A DNA stretch of 14,913 bases, from NCBI GenBank assembly GCA_028141885.1, contig JAOIQU010000033.1, forward strand, positions 1 through 14,913. The letters are read 5' to 3'. Source of the stretch: Flavobacteriales bacterium. GTDB lineage: Bacteria > Bacteroidota > Bacteroidia > Flavobacteriales > UA16. The translations under genes and the position numbers were made by a program. Shown piece by piece: positions 1 to 9,000 of this stretch; position 1 is the stretch's first letter, and each line of letters begins with the position of its first letter. A model generated the notes under the pieces. It saw only the letters and a program-made list of their open reading frames with translations, was not told the origin of the DNA and did not search any database.

Positions 1-2
1 AC

Positions 3-1325
3 GATCGCGCTTCTTACGGTGGCTCGAATGACGCACACAGCGCTGGCATCATGCGCTACGTGTCCATCCGTCACGGTGGCACGCAGCTCGCAGCGGCCAA
101 CGAAATCAACGGCTTGACCCTCGGCGGTGTCGGAAGCGGCACCACCCTCGACCACATTGAAGTGGTGTCCAACCTCGACGACGGAATTGAGTTCTTCGGC
201 GGCACAGCATCCATCACCAACGCTGTGGTGGCCTTCGCTGGAGACGATAGCTTTGACTGGGACCAAGGATACCGCGGTGCCAACAACGCCAACTGGCTCG
301 CCATCCAAGACCAGCCCAACGGCATCGGTGACCGCGGCGGTGAACTCGACGGCGACGACTCTGACGACGGAAACGTCTCTGCGGATGAAATGCCTTTCGC
401 AACGCCAACCGTCAACGGATGGACCATCGTCGGTGTCGGAGGAAAGCAAGGTCTCTTGTTCCGCAACGGTTCAGGTGGCTTCGTGAGCAACGCCCTCCTC
501 GCCAACGTCTCTGAAGGTATCGAGATCGAAGACAAGGAAACGCCAGAAGACGCCTTCGACCGGTGGGTCGCTGGAGACTTGACTCTGTCCAACATCAAGG
601 TCGTCGGTTCAGACAGCGCCATCGACTACGACGGCACAGAAGTCGCCGACGGCGATGCGCAGCTCGATGCGTACGCAGACGCCAACGGCATCGTCCTCGA
701 CGCCGGTGACGACGTGGACTACATCTTCGCCTTCGACGCGGCAGGTCAGTTGGCCACAGACAAACTCTACCTCGACGGTTCAAACGGATCCGGACACAGC
801 TTCGCGCTCGGTTGGACCTTCTGTGACGAGCGTCAAATGTTCGCGGCTAGCCTCGACGGCGCCGCTGGCACACCAGGCTGTACCGATGAAAGCGCGTGCA
901 ACTACGACTCTGCTGCCACGGAAGACGACGGTTCTTGTGACTTCACGTCATGCGCAGGTTGTACGGACGAAAATGCTTGCAACTACGATGCTGACGCCAC
1001 CATCGACGACGGCTCATGCGCTGTGCTCGACTTGTGCGGCGTTTGCGGAGGCGATGACAGCTCTTGCAGCGGTTGCACCAACCCCGCATTCATCGAATTC
1101 GATCCATACGCCACTTTAGACGACGGCTCATGCACTTCACTCGTAGTCTTGGGATGCACCTACGCGAGTGCAACGAATTACAACCCACTTGCCAACGACG
1201 ACGATGAATCGTGTGTCTTCGAAGCGGTTGACAACGACTGCCCAGCGGATTTGGATGGCGATGGTGCAGTCGCCACTGCTGATTTGTTGGAGTTCTTGGG
1301 GGCATTTGGAAGCATTTGCGAATAA
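3..1325 (+). CDS. Secreted beta-helix-type repeat protein with cysteine modules and dockerin-like tail (5' truncated)
   Basis: The reading frame is open to the left edge, so the ATG at 51 is internal. The 16 codons before it (ending S-A-G-I) align with the equivalent region of the protein at 6004-9138 (N-S-G-V before Y-V-S-I-R-H-G-G). 440 codons are visible; the signal peptide and first part of the domain are missing. Residues up to about position 870 form a Gly/Asp-rich domain with the motifs Y-V-S-I-R-H-G-G, D-D-G-I-E-F-F-G-G and D-D-S-F-D-W-D-Q-G-Y, which I take to be a right-handed beta-helix-like secreted domain. Four cysteine modules follow (876-1214), with a C-G-V-C-G-G-D insert. The protein ends in a single EF-hand/dockerin-like motif (1236-1322: D-L-D-G-D-G-A-V then D-L-L-E-F-L) instead of a T9SS tail. 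It is probably cell-surface or secreted. The biochemical role is unknown. The gene call is secure; the function is not. Confidence 0.9.
   Translation, partial: DRASYGGSNDAHSAGIMRYVSIRHGGTQLAAANEINGLTLGGVGSGTTLDHIEVVSNLDDGIEFFGGTASITNAVVAFAGDDSFDWDQGYRGANNANWLAIQDQPNGIGDRGGELDGDDSDDGNVSADEMPFATPTVNGWTIVGVGGKQGLLFRNGSGGFVSNALLANVSEGIEIEDKETPEDAFDRWVAGDLTLSNIKVVGSDSAIDYDGTEVADGDAQLDAYADANGIVLDAGDDVDYIFAFDAAGQLATDKLYLDGSNGSGHSFALGWTFCDERQMFAASLDGAAGTPGCTDESACNYDSAATEDDGSCDFTSCAGCTDENACNYDADATIDDGSCAVLDLCGVCGGDDSSCSGCTNPAFIEFDPYATLDDGSCTSLVVLGCTYASATNYNPLANDDDESCVFEAVDNDCPADLDGDGAVATADLLEFLGAFGSICE
876..1214 (+). repeat. Four cysteine modules (GCTD..ACNY..DGSC type)
   Basis: There are four roughly 20-residue modules, each with G-C-T near the start, a central N-Y or equivalent, and D-D-G-S-C (or D-D-E-S-C) at the end. 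The first two are the most regular, and the last two have lost the A-C-N-Y cysteine. Between the second and third lies L-C-G-V-C-G-G-D-D-S-S-C, an extra cysteine-rich linker. The same module type occurs once in the 6004-9138 protein and about 22 times in the minus-strand giant protein. The modules probably form small disulphide-stabilised spacer domains outside the cell. Confidence 0.85.
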
Positions 1326-1348
1326 GTCGAAATCATACCTTGTTTTGG

Positions 1349-1379
1349 AAAGCCGGGCCGTTGCCCGGCTTTCTTTTTT
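1349..1379 (+). terminator. Rho-independent terminator of the truncated beta-helix gene
   Basis: A perfect 10-bp stem AAAGCCGGGC / GCCCGGCTTT with loop CGTT is followed by C and six T residues. It starts 23 bases after the stop codon of the upstream gene, so the TonB-receptor operon that follows should have its own promoter. Confidence 0.92.
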
Positions 1380-1395
1380 CTGAGAGGAGAAGAAG

Positions 1396-1446
1396 ATGAA
1401 ACGCCCTCATGTTAAGAGATTCCTTAACAATGGGTTCACAAACTAG
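1396..1446 (+). other. Possible 16-codon leader ORF in front of the receptor gene
   Basis: An ATG at 1396 lies six bases after a clear AGGAG (1385-1389), an unusually good Shine-Dalgarno for this phylum. It opens a frame encoding M-K-R-P-H-V-K-R-F-L-N-N-G-F-T-N that stops at TAG 1444-1446. The frame is the same as that of the receptor, and the receptor's frame continues right after the TAG with GTG 1447. It may be a translated leader peptide, or an older start interrupted by a stop. With only 16 codons it may also be chance. Confidence 0.22.
1411..1428. repeat. Inverted repeat GTTAAG-N6-CTTAAC upstream of the receptor operon
   Basis: Perfect 6-bp arms lie at 1411-1416 and 1423-1428. The repeat is between the upstream terminator and the receptor start, about 60 bases before ATG 1486, where an operator or mRNA hairpin could act. 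A weak GACCTTTG (1461-1468, one mismatch from the Bacteroidota TAnnTTTG -7 element) lies downstream. AT-rich 6-bp arms can arise by chance. Confidence 0.3.
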
Positions 1447-1485
1447 GTGCCTTGCGAAATGACCTTTGCAACAAATTTTTTAGGC

Positions 1486-4400
1486 ATGATGCGTTCTTTT
1501 CTAGCCATGTGTTTCATTCTGGCGTCCACATTGGCCTTCGGTCAAGGTGCGATTCGAGGTAAAATGACCGATGCGCAGACAGGCGAAACGCTGATTGGGG
1601 CCAACGTCGTCATCAAGGATCCTTACAAAGGAGCCATGGCAGACATTGATGGGAACTACAGCCTCGAGGGACTTGCCCCGGGAACCTATCAAGTCACAGG
1701 CAGCTTCATCGGATACACTCCCATCACGGAAACTGTGGAAGTCACCGATGGCGTGAAGATTGTGAACTTCAACCTGTACATCGAAACGTATGTGATTGAG
1801 CAGGCCGCGGAGGTGGTGGCCAAGGTGGATCGTTCGCGAGACGTCTACATGGAGAACATCAAGAAAAAAAGTGCGGCGAGCATGGACTTCATCTCCAGCC
1901 AACAAATCAAGCAAACTGGAGACAGTGATGCTGCGGGTGCGATCAAGCGTGTGCCAGGAGTCAGCACAGTTGGGAACTTTGTGTTTGTCCGAGGCTTGAG
2001 TGACCGATACATCAAAACCACGCTGAATGGTGCCGAAGTGCCTTCTATGAATCCACGCCGCAACAGCATAGAAATGGACCTCTTTCCCACCAATTTGGTG
2101 GACAACTTGGTGATTGTCAAAACCCAAACGTCCGACTTGCCCGGGGACTGGGCAGGAGCGTACATCAGCATCGAGACCAAGGACTTCCCAGAAGAATTTA
2201 CGCTGAACTACAGCTCGACGGTGGGATTCAATGATCAAACGACATTCAGGAATGTGTTGGCGTCAGACGTGGGGCAAACCGACTGGTTGGCGTTTGACGA
2301 CGGTCAGCGAAACATGCCCAATTACGTGAACGGCCTCACCAGTGAAGATTGGCCTTACCAGCAAAGCGCAAGTTTCTACGACGCACTTCAATACTTGGAC
2401 TTCGGCAATCAGCTTGATACGCTTTACGGAACTGGCATTGTTCAAGGTGGCATTGGCACAGGGCCAGGGCAAGTCTCAATCAACCAGATCTTATCTGACC
2501 TTGACTACTCCGACACAAGTTTGGTGGATTTGAGCGGTTCTGATGGGACTTACCTCCTCAACCAAGAAGGCCTGATTCCAGTTGCCGCACAACTTAACGA
2601 CAGCCTGACCCAACTCGGCCAAAGCTTCAACAACACCTGGGCAGTGCGTCAAAAGCAGGCCCCTTTGAATTTCAGCCACAGCTTGAGCTTGGGCAGCCAA
2701 ACCAAATTGTTTGGTCGACCTCTCGGCTACATTTTTGGGTTGCGCTGGGGGCAGTCTTCTCAACATTACGAAAACGGAGAATACGGACGCTACGCGGGTG
2801 GCAACATTGAAGGAACGGACAGCTTGGGTCTAGAACGTTATTACGACGACACGCGTTCGGACATAAGCTACAAGTGGAACGCGCTCGCCAATTTGTCTTA
2901 CAAGATCAACGAGTTCAACAAAGTCAGTTTGATGGCGATGCCCAACATGAGCGCCACGTCATCGACCCGCCAACAAGTCGGTTTCAACCCACGTGACACA
3001 GAGGAATTCCAGCAACAAATCACCCACCGCTACGAAGGCCGCGAATTGAACATCTTCCAAATGCGAGGTGAGCACTTCCTTCCCGCGACCAAAACCGAGG
3101 TTCGGTGGACGGCCAGCCACTCAGCCGGGCGACTGAACACCCCCGACCTTCGAGTTTTCTTCAACAACTACGACACTGCAACGGTGATTACATCCACCGT
3201 TTTTGCCGGGCTTGACACTACCTACAGCAACGACGACATCCTTGAAGAAATCGACTACCTCATTAATGAAGGGGTGTTGAATGCAGATTGGGCCAATGAC
3301 CCTGAAGGCACAGTCGACGAGCTCAATGCGTACTGGGACGACGAAGGCGTCAATCTGTCGTTGCAAAGCATCGACCTTGAAACTGAACTGGACACGTCTT
3401 ACAGCATCCAACAAAGCCTCTATCCATCTCCCACACGCTACTATCGGGATCTCTACGAAAACCGCACCGACGTGAAATTGCACGTCGTGCAACCTCTGAC
3501 ACTTGCCGGATTTGAAGACGCCAAATTGACTGGAGGTGTCAGTATGGTTCGAACCACTCGGTCCATGTCTGAGAACCAGTTTGGCTTCGAAGCCACCTCG
3601 GCCAACTTCTTTGATGAATCCGACGGGAACCTCGACGCTTACTTCGCAGACAGCAATTTTGTGGCGAACCCTAGCGGACAGTCGGACTACATCACCACGA
3701 CGCTGCTGACCGACTTGATCAACACCGACGAAGCCAGCCTCAACGTATGGGGGGCGTACGGCATGTTCAACTTCCGCAAGAACGAACGCTTCTCAGGCAA
3801 TGCCGGCGCCAGACTGGAGGTGGCGGACATGTTCATTCGCAGCCGCAAAATTGATTTGGTGAACGACCTCACCGATGCCCAAATCGCCAACTTGCAGGGT
3901 GGCTTGAACGAAGTTGACCTCATGCCGAGTTTCAACTTCACCTATGCGCTGGGCGAATTGGATCCCATCAAGCTGACCAACCTTCGCATGAGCTACAGCC
4001 GCACCATTGCCCGTCCCGTGTTCCGCGAGAAAGCGCCTTTCCGATCGTTCAACTTTGAGTGGCTCGAGGTGCTGAAAGGCAATCCTGAACTCGACGAAAC
4101 GAAAATCGACAACTTCGACCTCCGCTTGGAGCACTTTCCCGGCTTGGGAGAAGTCGTTTCGGCAAGTGTTTTCTACAAGCGATTCACAGACCCAATCGAG
4201 CAGACGTCAGTCTTGGCTGCGGTCAACACTGAGTACACGTGGTCTAACGTGCCCTTCGCGAACGTTTGGGGCCTTGAATTGGAAGGTCGCAAAGAACTTG
4301 GCACGCTGTCCCCTGCCCTCGCAGGATTCGGCATTTCAGGAAACGTCACGCTCATTCGATCAGAGGCGCGCATCTGGGAAGATGAATTGCAGGCCATTCG

Positions 4401-4767
4401 CGCCAGTGATCCGCTTCATCCCGAAACACGCCCATTGTTTGGCCAAAGTCCATACATCGTCAACGCGATGTTGACCTACTCGAATGACAGCGCCAAAATC
4501 AACGCTGCGGCCAGCTTCAACGTGCAAGGTCAGAAGTTGCTTCTTGTCACCGAGGGAGGCGCGCCTGACATTTACCAGCAGCCCACGCCCACGCTTGACT
4601 TCAGCTTGGCCAAAGGGCTTGGCAACAACCTCAGCCTGAGATTTAGGGCGCGCAACTTGCTCAACCCTGTGGATCGCAAAACATACCTGTTCAACGACGT
4701 TTACTACAACTGGCTGGCAAACACGCGTGGCCGGACTTACAGCCTGACCCTTTCCTACAGCATTTAA
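1486..4767 (+). CDS. TonB-dependent outer-membrane receptor with carboxypeptidase-regulatory-like N-terminal domain
   Basis: This is a predicted outer-membrane beta-barrel that imports a substrate using TonB energy; the substrate is not identifiable. I chose ATG 1486 (1489 is equally possible) because M-M-R-S-F-L-A-M-C-F-I-L-A then A-F-G-Q is a good signal peptide. The frame is open back to GTG 1447, which would put about 13 extra residues in front of it. Counting from 1486, residues about 20-97 form the carboxypeptidase-regulatory-like Ig fold (I-R-G-K-M-T-D then T-L-I-G-A-N-V). Residues about 111-236 are the plug, with V-R-G-L-S-D-R-Y, T-L-N-G-A-E-V-P-S and D-L-P-G-D-W-A-G-A. The rest is barrel, ending in the aromatic-rich strand S-L-T-L-S-Y-S-I. 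The plug is of the R-G-L-x-D-R-Y class rather than classical SusC, and no SusD partner is present. The lipoprotein gene follows after 13 bases, so the two are very likely co-transcribed. Confidence 0.93.
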   Translation: MMRSFLAMCFILASTLAFGQGAIRGKMTDAQTGETLIGANVVIKDPYKGAMADIDGNYSLEGLAPGTYQVTGSFIGYTPITETVEVTDGVKIVNFNLYIETYVIEQAAEVVAKVDRSRDVYMENIKKKSAASMDFISSQQIKQTGDSDAAGAIKRVPGVSTVGNFVFVRGLSDRYIKTTLNGAEVPSMNPRRNSIEMDLFPTNLVDNLVIVKTQTSDLPGDWAGAYISIETKDFPEEFTLNYSSTVGFNDQTTFRNVLASDVGQTDWLAFDDGQRNMPNYVNGLTSEDWPYQQSASFYDALQYLDFGNQLDTLYGTGIVQGGIGTGPGQVSINQILSDLDYSDTSLVDLSGSDGTYLLNQEGLIPVAAQLNDSLTQLGQSFNNTWAVRQKQAPLNFSHSLSLGSQTKLFGRPLGYIFGLRWGQSSQHYENGEYGRYAGGNIEGTDSLGLERYYDDTRSDISYKWNALANLSYKINEFNKVSLMAMPNMSATSSTRQQVGFNPRDTEEFQQQITHRYEGRELNIFQMRGEHFLPATKTEVRWTASHSAGRLNTPDLRVFFNNYDTATVITSTVFAGLDTTYSNDDILEEIDYLINEGVLNADWANDPEGTVDELNAYWDDEGVNLSLQSIDLETELDTSYSIQQSLYPSPTRYYRDLYENRTDVKLHVVQPLTLAGFEDAKLTGGVSMVRTTRSMSENQFGFEATSANFFDESDGNLDAYFADSNFVANPSGQSDYITTTLLTDLINTDEASLNVWGAYGMFNFRKNERFSGNAGARLEVADMFIRSRKIDLVNDLTDAQIANLQGGLNEVDLMPSFNFTYALGELDPIKLTNLRMSYSRTIARPVFREKAPFRSFNFEWLEVLKGNPELDETKIDNFDLRLEHFPGLGEVVSASVFYKRFTDPIEQTSVLAAVNTEYTWSNVPFANVWGLELEGRKELGTLSPALAGFGISGNVTLIRSEARIWEDELQAIRASDPLHPETRPLFGQSPYIVNAMLTYSNDSAKINAAASFNVQGQKLLLVTEGGAPDIYQQPTPTLDFSLAKGLGNNLSLRFRARNLLNPVDRKTYLFNDVYYNWLANTRGRTYSLTLSYSI

Positions 4768-4780
4768 CCACAACTCGACC

Positions 4781-5833
4781 ATGAAGTCCTCCTTGCTTTC
4801 AATTGTTGGCGTGGCCACCATGGCCCTCACCCTCTCAGTGCTGCCCGGTTGCACCAAGTATGAACAAGACGGGGCCCTTGTGCAGTTCCGTCGACCTGAA
4901 AAGCGCATACTCGGCACTTGGACGTCTGCATCGGTCACGGAAGTGGGTACGGATGCCGACACCAACGTCACTGAGTTTTTGACGTCCAACAACCTCCAAT
5001 TGGAGGCCATTTTCGAGGAAGGTGGTGTTGTTTCATTCGAAAACATTGGGGAGGAGCTGCGCTACGAAGGCACGTGGGCATTCAATGAAGACAACTCGGT
5101 ATTGCACCTTGATTTGGAGAGCCTCAAACCGACTGGCCCTTTCTTCTTTGACCAAGACAGCTTGGATCGTACGCTAGAAATGGAGAGTGCGTTGGCGTAT
5201 CTCCAAAATGCGGACACCCTGTTCGTCGAGACTGGCACGTTCACCGACATCACATCTGAAGTTGTTTCCTGCGTCAATCTCCTCTCTCAAACAGGATTCC
5301 AATGGACCTTGGTTCAAGGGAGCGGAGAAAATGGCACGCTGACGGTCAATGGGGAAATCTTCTACCCTGGTGACGCCATCACGGGATGGGTGCTAGCGGT
5401 TATCGACGACAGCCTGGAAGATTGGATCGACGATGGTGCCGTTACAGATGCCCAAGATTACGACGGCATCGCGAACGCAATTGCCAGTGATTACAATGCC
5501 GAGATTTCCTATTTCAACCAAAAGAACCCAGTTCTGACAGGATTGGATGACCCCAACCTTTTTGCTGAAATTCAGGCCAATTGCAACTTGAGCGCAGAGA
5601 TGTATGTGGGTTCTCCAGAAGACATCCTGTCCGAAGTTGTTCTTGCCTACGTCAATGACAACAATGATTTCAATGTCACCGTGACCTACAGTGAAGTGTT
5701 GCGGTTAATGGACGTCTATTGGCAAATCCTCGAATTGGAACAAGACGACATGCAAGCTTATCAATTCCGTGAATACGTTGAAGGGGTGACGGTGTACGAC
5801 TACAGCTTCCTTCTTCGATTCGAAAAGGAATGA
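4781..5833 (+). CDS. Lipocalin-like lipoprotein encoded with the TonB-dependent receptor
   Basis: The product has 350 residues. The N-terminus M-K-S-S-L-L-S-I-V-G-V-A-T-M-A-L ends in the lipobox L-P-G-C at about residue 24, so it should be lipid-anchored, with K-Y-E-Q-D-G following the cysteine. Residues about 42-115 look like the first strands of a lipocalin/calycin-type barrel (R-I-L-G-T-W-T-S-A-S-V, a later Y-E-G-T-W-A-F, then L-H-L-D-L-E). The remainder is acidic, Asp/Asn-rich and of no family I recognise. Its position 13 bases behind the receptor stop suggests a surface or periplasmic accessory of that transporter, possibly a substrate-binding lid or capture protein. It does not resemble SusD. 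Lipoprotein status is secure; the lipocalin-like fold is an inference. Confidence 0.85.
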   Translation: MKSSLLSIVGVATMALTLSVLPGCTKYEQDGALVQFRRPEKRILGTWTSASVTEVGTDADTNVTEFLTSNNLQLEAIFEEGGVVSFENIGEELRYEGTWAFNEDNSVLHLDLESLKPTGPFFFDQDSLDRTLEMESALAYLQNADTLFVETGTFTDITSEVVSCVNLLSQTGFQWTLVQGSGENGTLTVNGEIFYPGDAITGWVLAVIDDSLEDWIDDGAVTDAQDYDGIANAIASDYNAEISYFNQKNPVLTGLDDPNLFAEIQANCNLSAEMYVGSPEDILSEVVLAYVNDNNDFNVTVTYSEVLRLMDVYWQILELEQDDMQAYQFREYVEGVTVYDYSFLLRFEKE

Positions 5834-5850
5834 CAGAGATCAAGCAACGG

Positions 5851-5881
5851 AAAAGAGAGCACTTCGGCGCTCTTTTTTTTT
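5851..5881 (+). terminator. Rho-independent terminator of the receptor-lipoprotein operon
   Basis: The stem AGAGC (5856-5860) / GCTCT (5869-5873) is extended outward by A-T and G-T pairs. Its tip is a C(TTCG)G tetraloop separated from the stem by one A-C mismatch. A run of nine T residues follows. It begins 18 bases after the lipoprotein stop. Confidence 0.9.
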
Positions 5882-5910
5882 GTGTAAAATCTATGTTTCC
5901 TTTTCAAAAA

Positions 5911-5933
5911 GAGGTTAACACTTCGATAACCTC
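5911..5933. repeat. Inverted repeat GAGGTTA-N9-TAACCTC upstream of the second beta-helix gene
   Basis: Perfect 7-bp arms lie at 5911-5917 and 5927-5933, about 70 bases before the ATG at 6004 and after the upstream terminator. A CAATTTTG at 5963-5970 is one base away from the Bacteroidota -7 element, with no convincing -33 TTG. The repeat could be an operator. It shares a GTTA core with the repeat at 1411-1428, but spacing and arms differ. Confidence 0.3.
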
Positions 5934-6003
5934 GTCGTGACAATCAGGGCGTTTAAGGACTTCAATTTTGAGGCGTAAATCACTCTATTCATCCATTTCT
6001 ACT

Positions 6004-9000
6004 ATGAAACAACGTTTCTCTCTTGTGCTGATGTTGATGTCAGCAGTGTCGTTCATCTATGGGCAGTGCGAATGCCCTCCGATCTCTGATCGTCCCAACG
6101 TTCAAATCGAAGACAACGGTTTGGGATTGGGCACCGACACTTGGACTTGTGCCAACAATTACATCCTCAGCGGGTATGTCTTCATCCAATCTGGCCAGGC
6201 CTTGACCATTGAGGCGGGCACTGTGGTGAAAGGCGCTGCAGGTACCGGTGCGGACGCCTCTGCGATGATTGTGGCCAAAGGTGGACAACTCTTCGCCGAG
6301 GGCACCGCAGATTGCCCCATTATCTTCACTTACGAAGGCGACCCGCTCGACGGTTCAGTCTCTTACGACACACGTGGTCAATGGGGCGGTTTGATTGTGT
6401 TGGGTGACGCCACCACCAACTTCGGCGGTGCCGCCCAAGTTGAGGGCATCCCCTCTGACAACGACCTCGCCACGTACGGCGGAGAGAACGACGCTGACAA
6501 CAGCGGCGTCATCACCTACGTCAGCATCCGTCACGGCGGAACCCAACTCGGTGCAGCCAACGAAATCAATGGCTTGACCCTCGCAGGTGTGGGATCAGGA
6601 ACGACCATCCACCACGTGGAGGTGGTTTCCAACCTTGACGATGGCATCGAGTTCTTTGGTGGTTCTGTGACCGTGGACAACGCTTTGGTGGCGTTCTGCG
6701 GAGACGACAGCTTTGACTGGGACCAAGGTTACCACGGCACAGGAAGCAACTGGCTGGCCATTCAAGACCAACCTGGTGACGAAGGCGACCGTGGCGGTGA
6801 ACTCGATGGCGACGATTCCGACGACGGAAACGTCAGCAGCGATGAAATGCCTTTTGCAACACCTACCATCACCGGCTGGACTGTTGTGGGTGTCGGAGGC
6901 AACCAAGGTCTGTTGTTGCGCAACGGCTCAGGCGGACACATCTCCAACGCCCTGCTGTGCAACACTAGCGAAGGCATCGAGATTGAAGACAAGGCTGACG
7001 AAGTGGAAGACGCTTACGAACGTTGGGAAGCTGGCGACTTGACCCTTGAAAACATTGTGGTGACTGGTGGCGTCGACGCCTTGGACTACGACGGCGATGC
7101 CGCAGATGGCGACGACCTTTTGGATGCCTACGCCATGGCGAACATGGTGATGAACGGCGAGCCTGAAGGTTTGGACTACTTGTTTGGATTTGACGCTGCA
7201 GGCGGCATGGCAAACAACCAGCTGTTCCTTAACGTCAACCAAGGTTCTGGACACGCTTTCGCCGAAGGTTGGACGTTCTGCGACGAGCGCAATCTGTTTG
7301 CAGAAGAAGCAGCACCCACTTGTGATTGCCCCCCTCTTGCCGACCGACCTGAGGTGCTCGTTGCCGATGACGGTCAAGGCGTTGGAACAACCTCTTGGAC
7401 TTGCGACAACACCTACATTCTTGATGGATATGTCTTCATCCAATCTGGCCAGGCCCTGACCATTGAGGCGGGCACTGTGGTGAAAGGCGCTGCAGGTACC
7501 GGTGCGGACGCCTCTGCGATGATTGTGGCCAAAGGTGGACAACTCTTCGCCGAGGGCACCGCAGATTGCCCCATTATCTTCACTTACGAAGGCGACCCGC
7601 TCGACGGTTCAGTCTCTTACGACACACGTGGTCAATGGGGCGGTTTGATTGTGTTGGGTGACGCCACCACCAACTTCGGCGGTGCCGCCCAAGTTGAGGG
7701 CATCCCCTCTGACAACGACCTCGCCACGTACGGCGGAGAGAACGACGCTGACAACAGCGGCGTCATCACCTACGTCAGCATCCGTCACGGCGGAACCCAA
7801 CTCGGTGCAGCCAACGAAATCAATGGCTTGACCCTCGCAGGTGTGGGATCAGGAACGACCATCCACCACGTGGAGGTGGTTTCCAACCTTGACGATGGCA
7901 TCGAGTTCTTTGGTGGTTCTGTGACCGTGGACAACGCTTTGGTGGCGTTCTGCGGAGACGACAGCTTTGACTGGGACCAAGGTTACCACGGCACAGGAAG
8001 CAACTGGCTGGCCATTCAAGACCAACCTGGTGACGAAGGCGACCGTGGCGGTGAACTCGATGGCGACGATTCCGACGACGGAAACGTCAGCAGCGATGAA
8101 ATGCCTTTTGCAACACCTACCATCACCGGCTGGACTGTTGTGGGTGTCGGAGGCAACCAAGGTCTGTTGTTGCGCAACGGCTCAGGCGGACACATCTCCA
8201 ACGCCCTGCTGTGCAACACTAGCGAAGGCATCGAGATTGAAGACAAGGCTGACGAAGTGGAAGACGCTTACGAACGTTGGGAAGCTGGCGACTTGACCCT
8301 TGAAAACATTGTGGTGACTGGTGGCGTCGACGCCTTGGACTACGACGGCGATGCCGCAGATGGCGACGACCTTTTGGATGCCTACGCCATGGCGAACATG
8401 GTGATGAACGGCGAGCCTGAAGGTTTGGACTACTTGTTTGGATTTGACGCTGCAGGCGGCATGGCAAACAACCAGCTGTTCCTTAACGTCAACCAAGGTT
8501 CTGGACACGCTTTCGCCGAAGGCTGGACATTCTGCGACGAGCGCAACCTGTTTGGCCAAGAACTCAATGTCGTGTTGGGTTGTACGGACGACGCAGCATG
8601 CAACTACAACCCAGACGCCACGGAAGACGATGGAAGCTGTGACCTCATTGTTGTCACGCTCGACGGCACCACCGATGCGGAAGGTGACCTCGAAGGTGCT
8701 GCCAACATCACCGTGACCGGAGGTGCTGGTGTGTACACTTACAGCTGGACAGACAGCACTGGCGCTGAAATCAGCACAGACGAAGACGCTGTCTTGTTCG
8801 CAGGCACTTACTCTGTCGTTGCAACCGACAGCCTCGGATGCTCTGGCGCTTTGACTGGCATCATCATCAACAACGCAGACAGCACGGACAATGTGACCGA
8901 GTTCTTTGCCAATGTGAACGTTTACCCTAACCCTTCTGCGGGTTCAGTGAATGTCGTGTTGCCTGTGGGAATCAACACTCGCGTCTCTGTTGTGGACATG

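Noticed and set aside
51..53. ATG at 51 as the start of the first gene
   Set aside because: The frame is open to the left edge and the residues before this ATG align with the interior of the paralogous domain at 6004-9138, so it is an internal methionine.
1501..2238. 245-codon minus-strand frame opposite the receptor
   Set aside because: It lies antisense to the signal peptide, regulatory-like domain and plug of the receptor, whose family motifs are unambiguous. It has no recognisable product of its own.
5968..6003. TTG 5968 as the start of the tandem beta-helix gene
   Set aside because: It would place 12 mostly polar residues in front of a perfect signal peptide that begins at ATG 6004.
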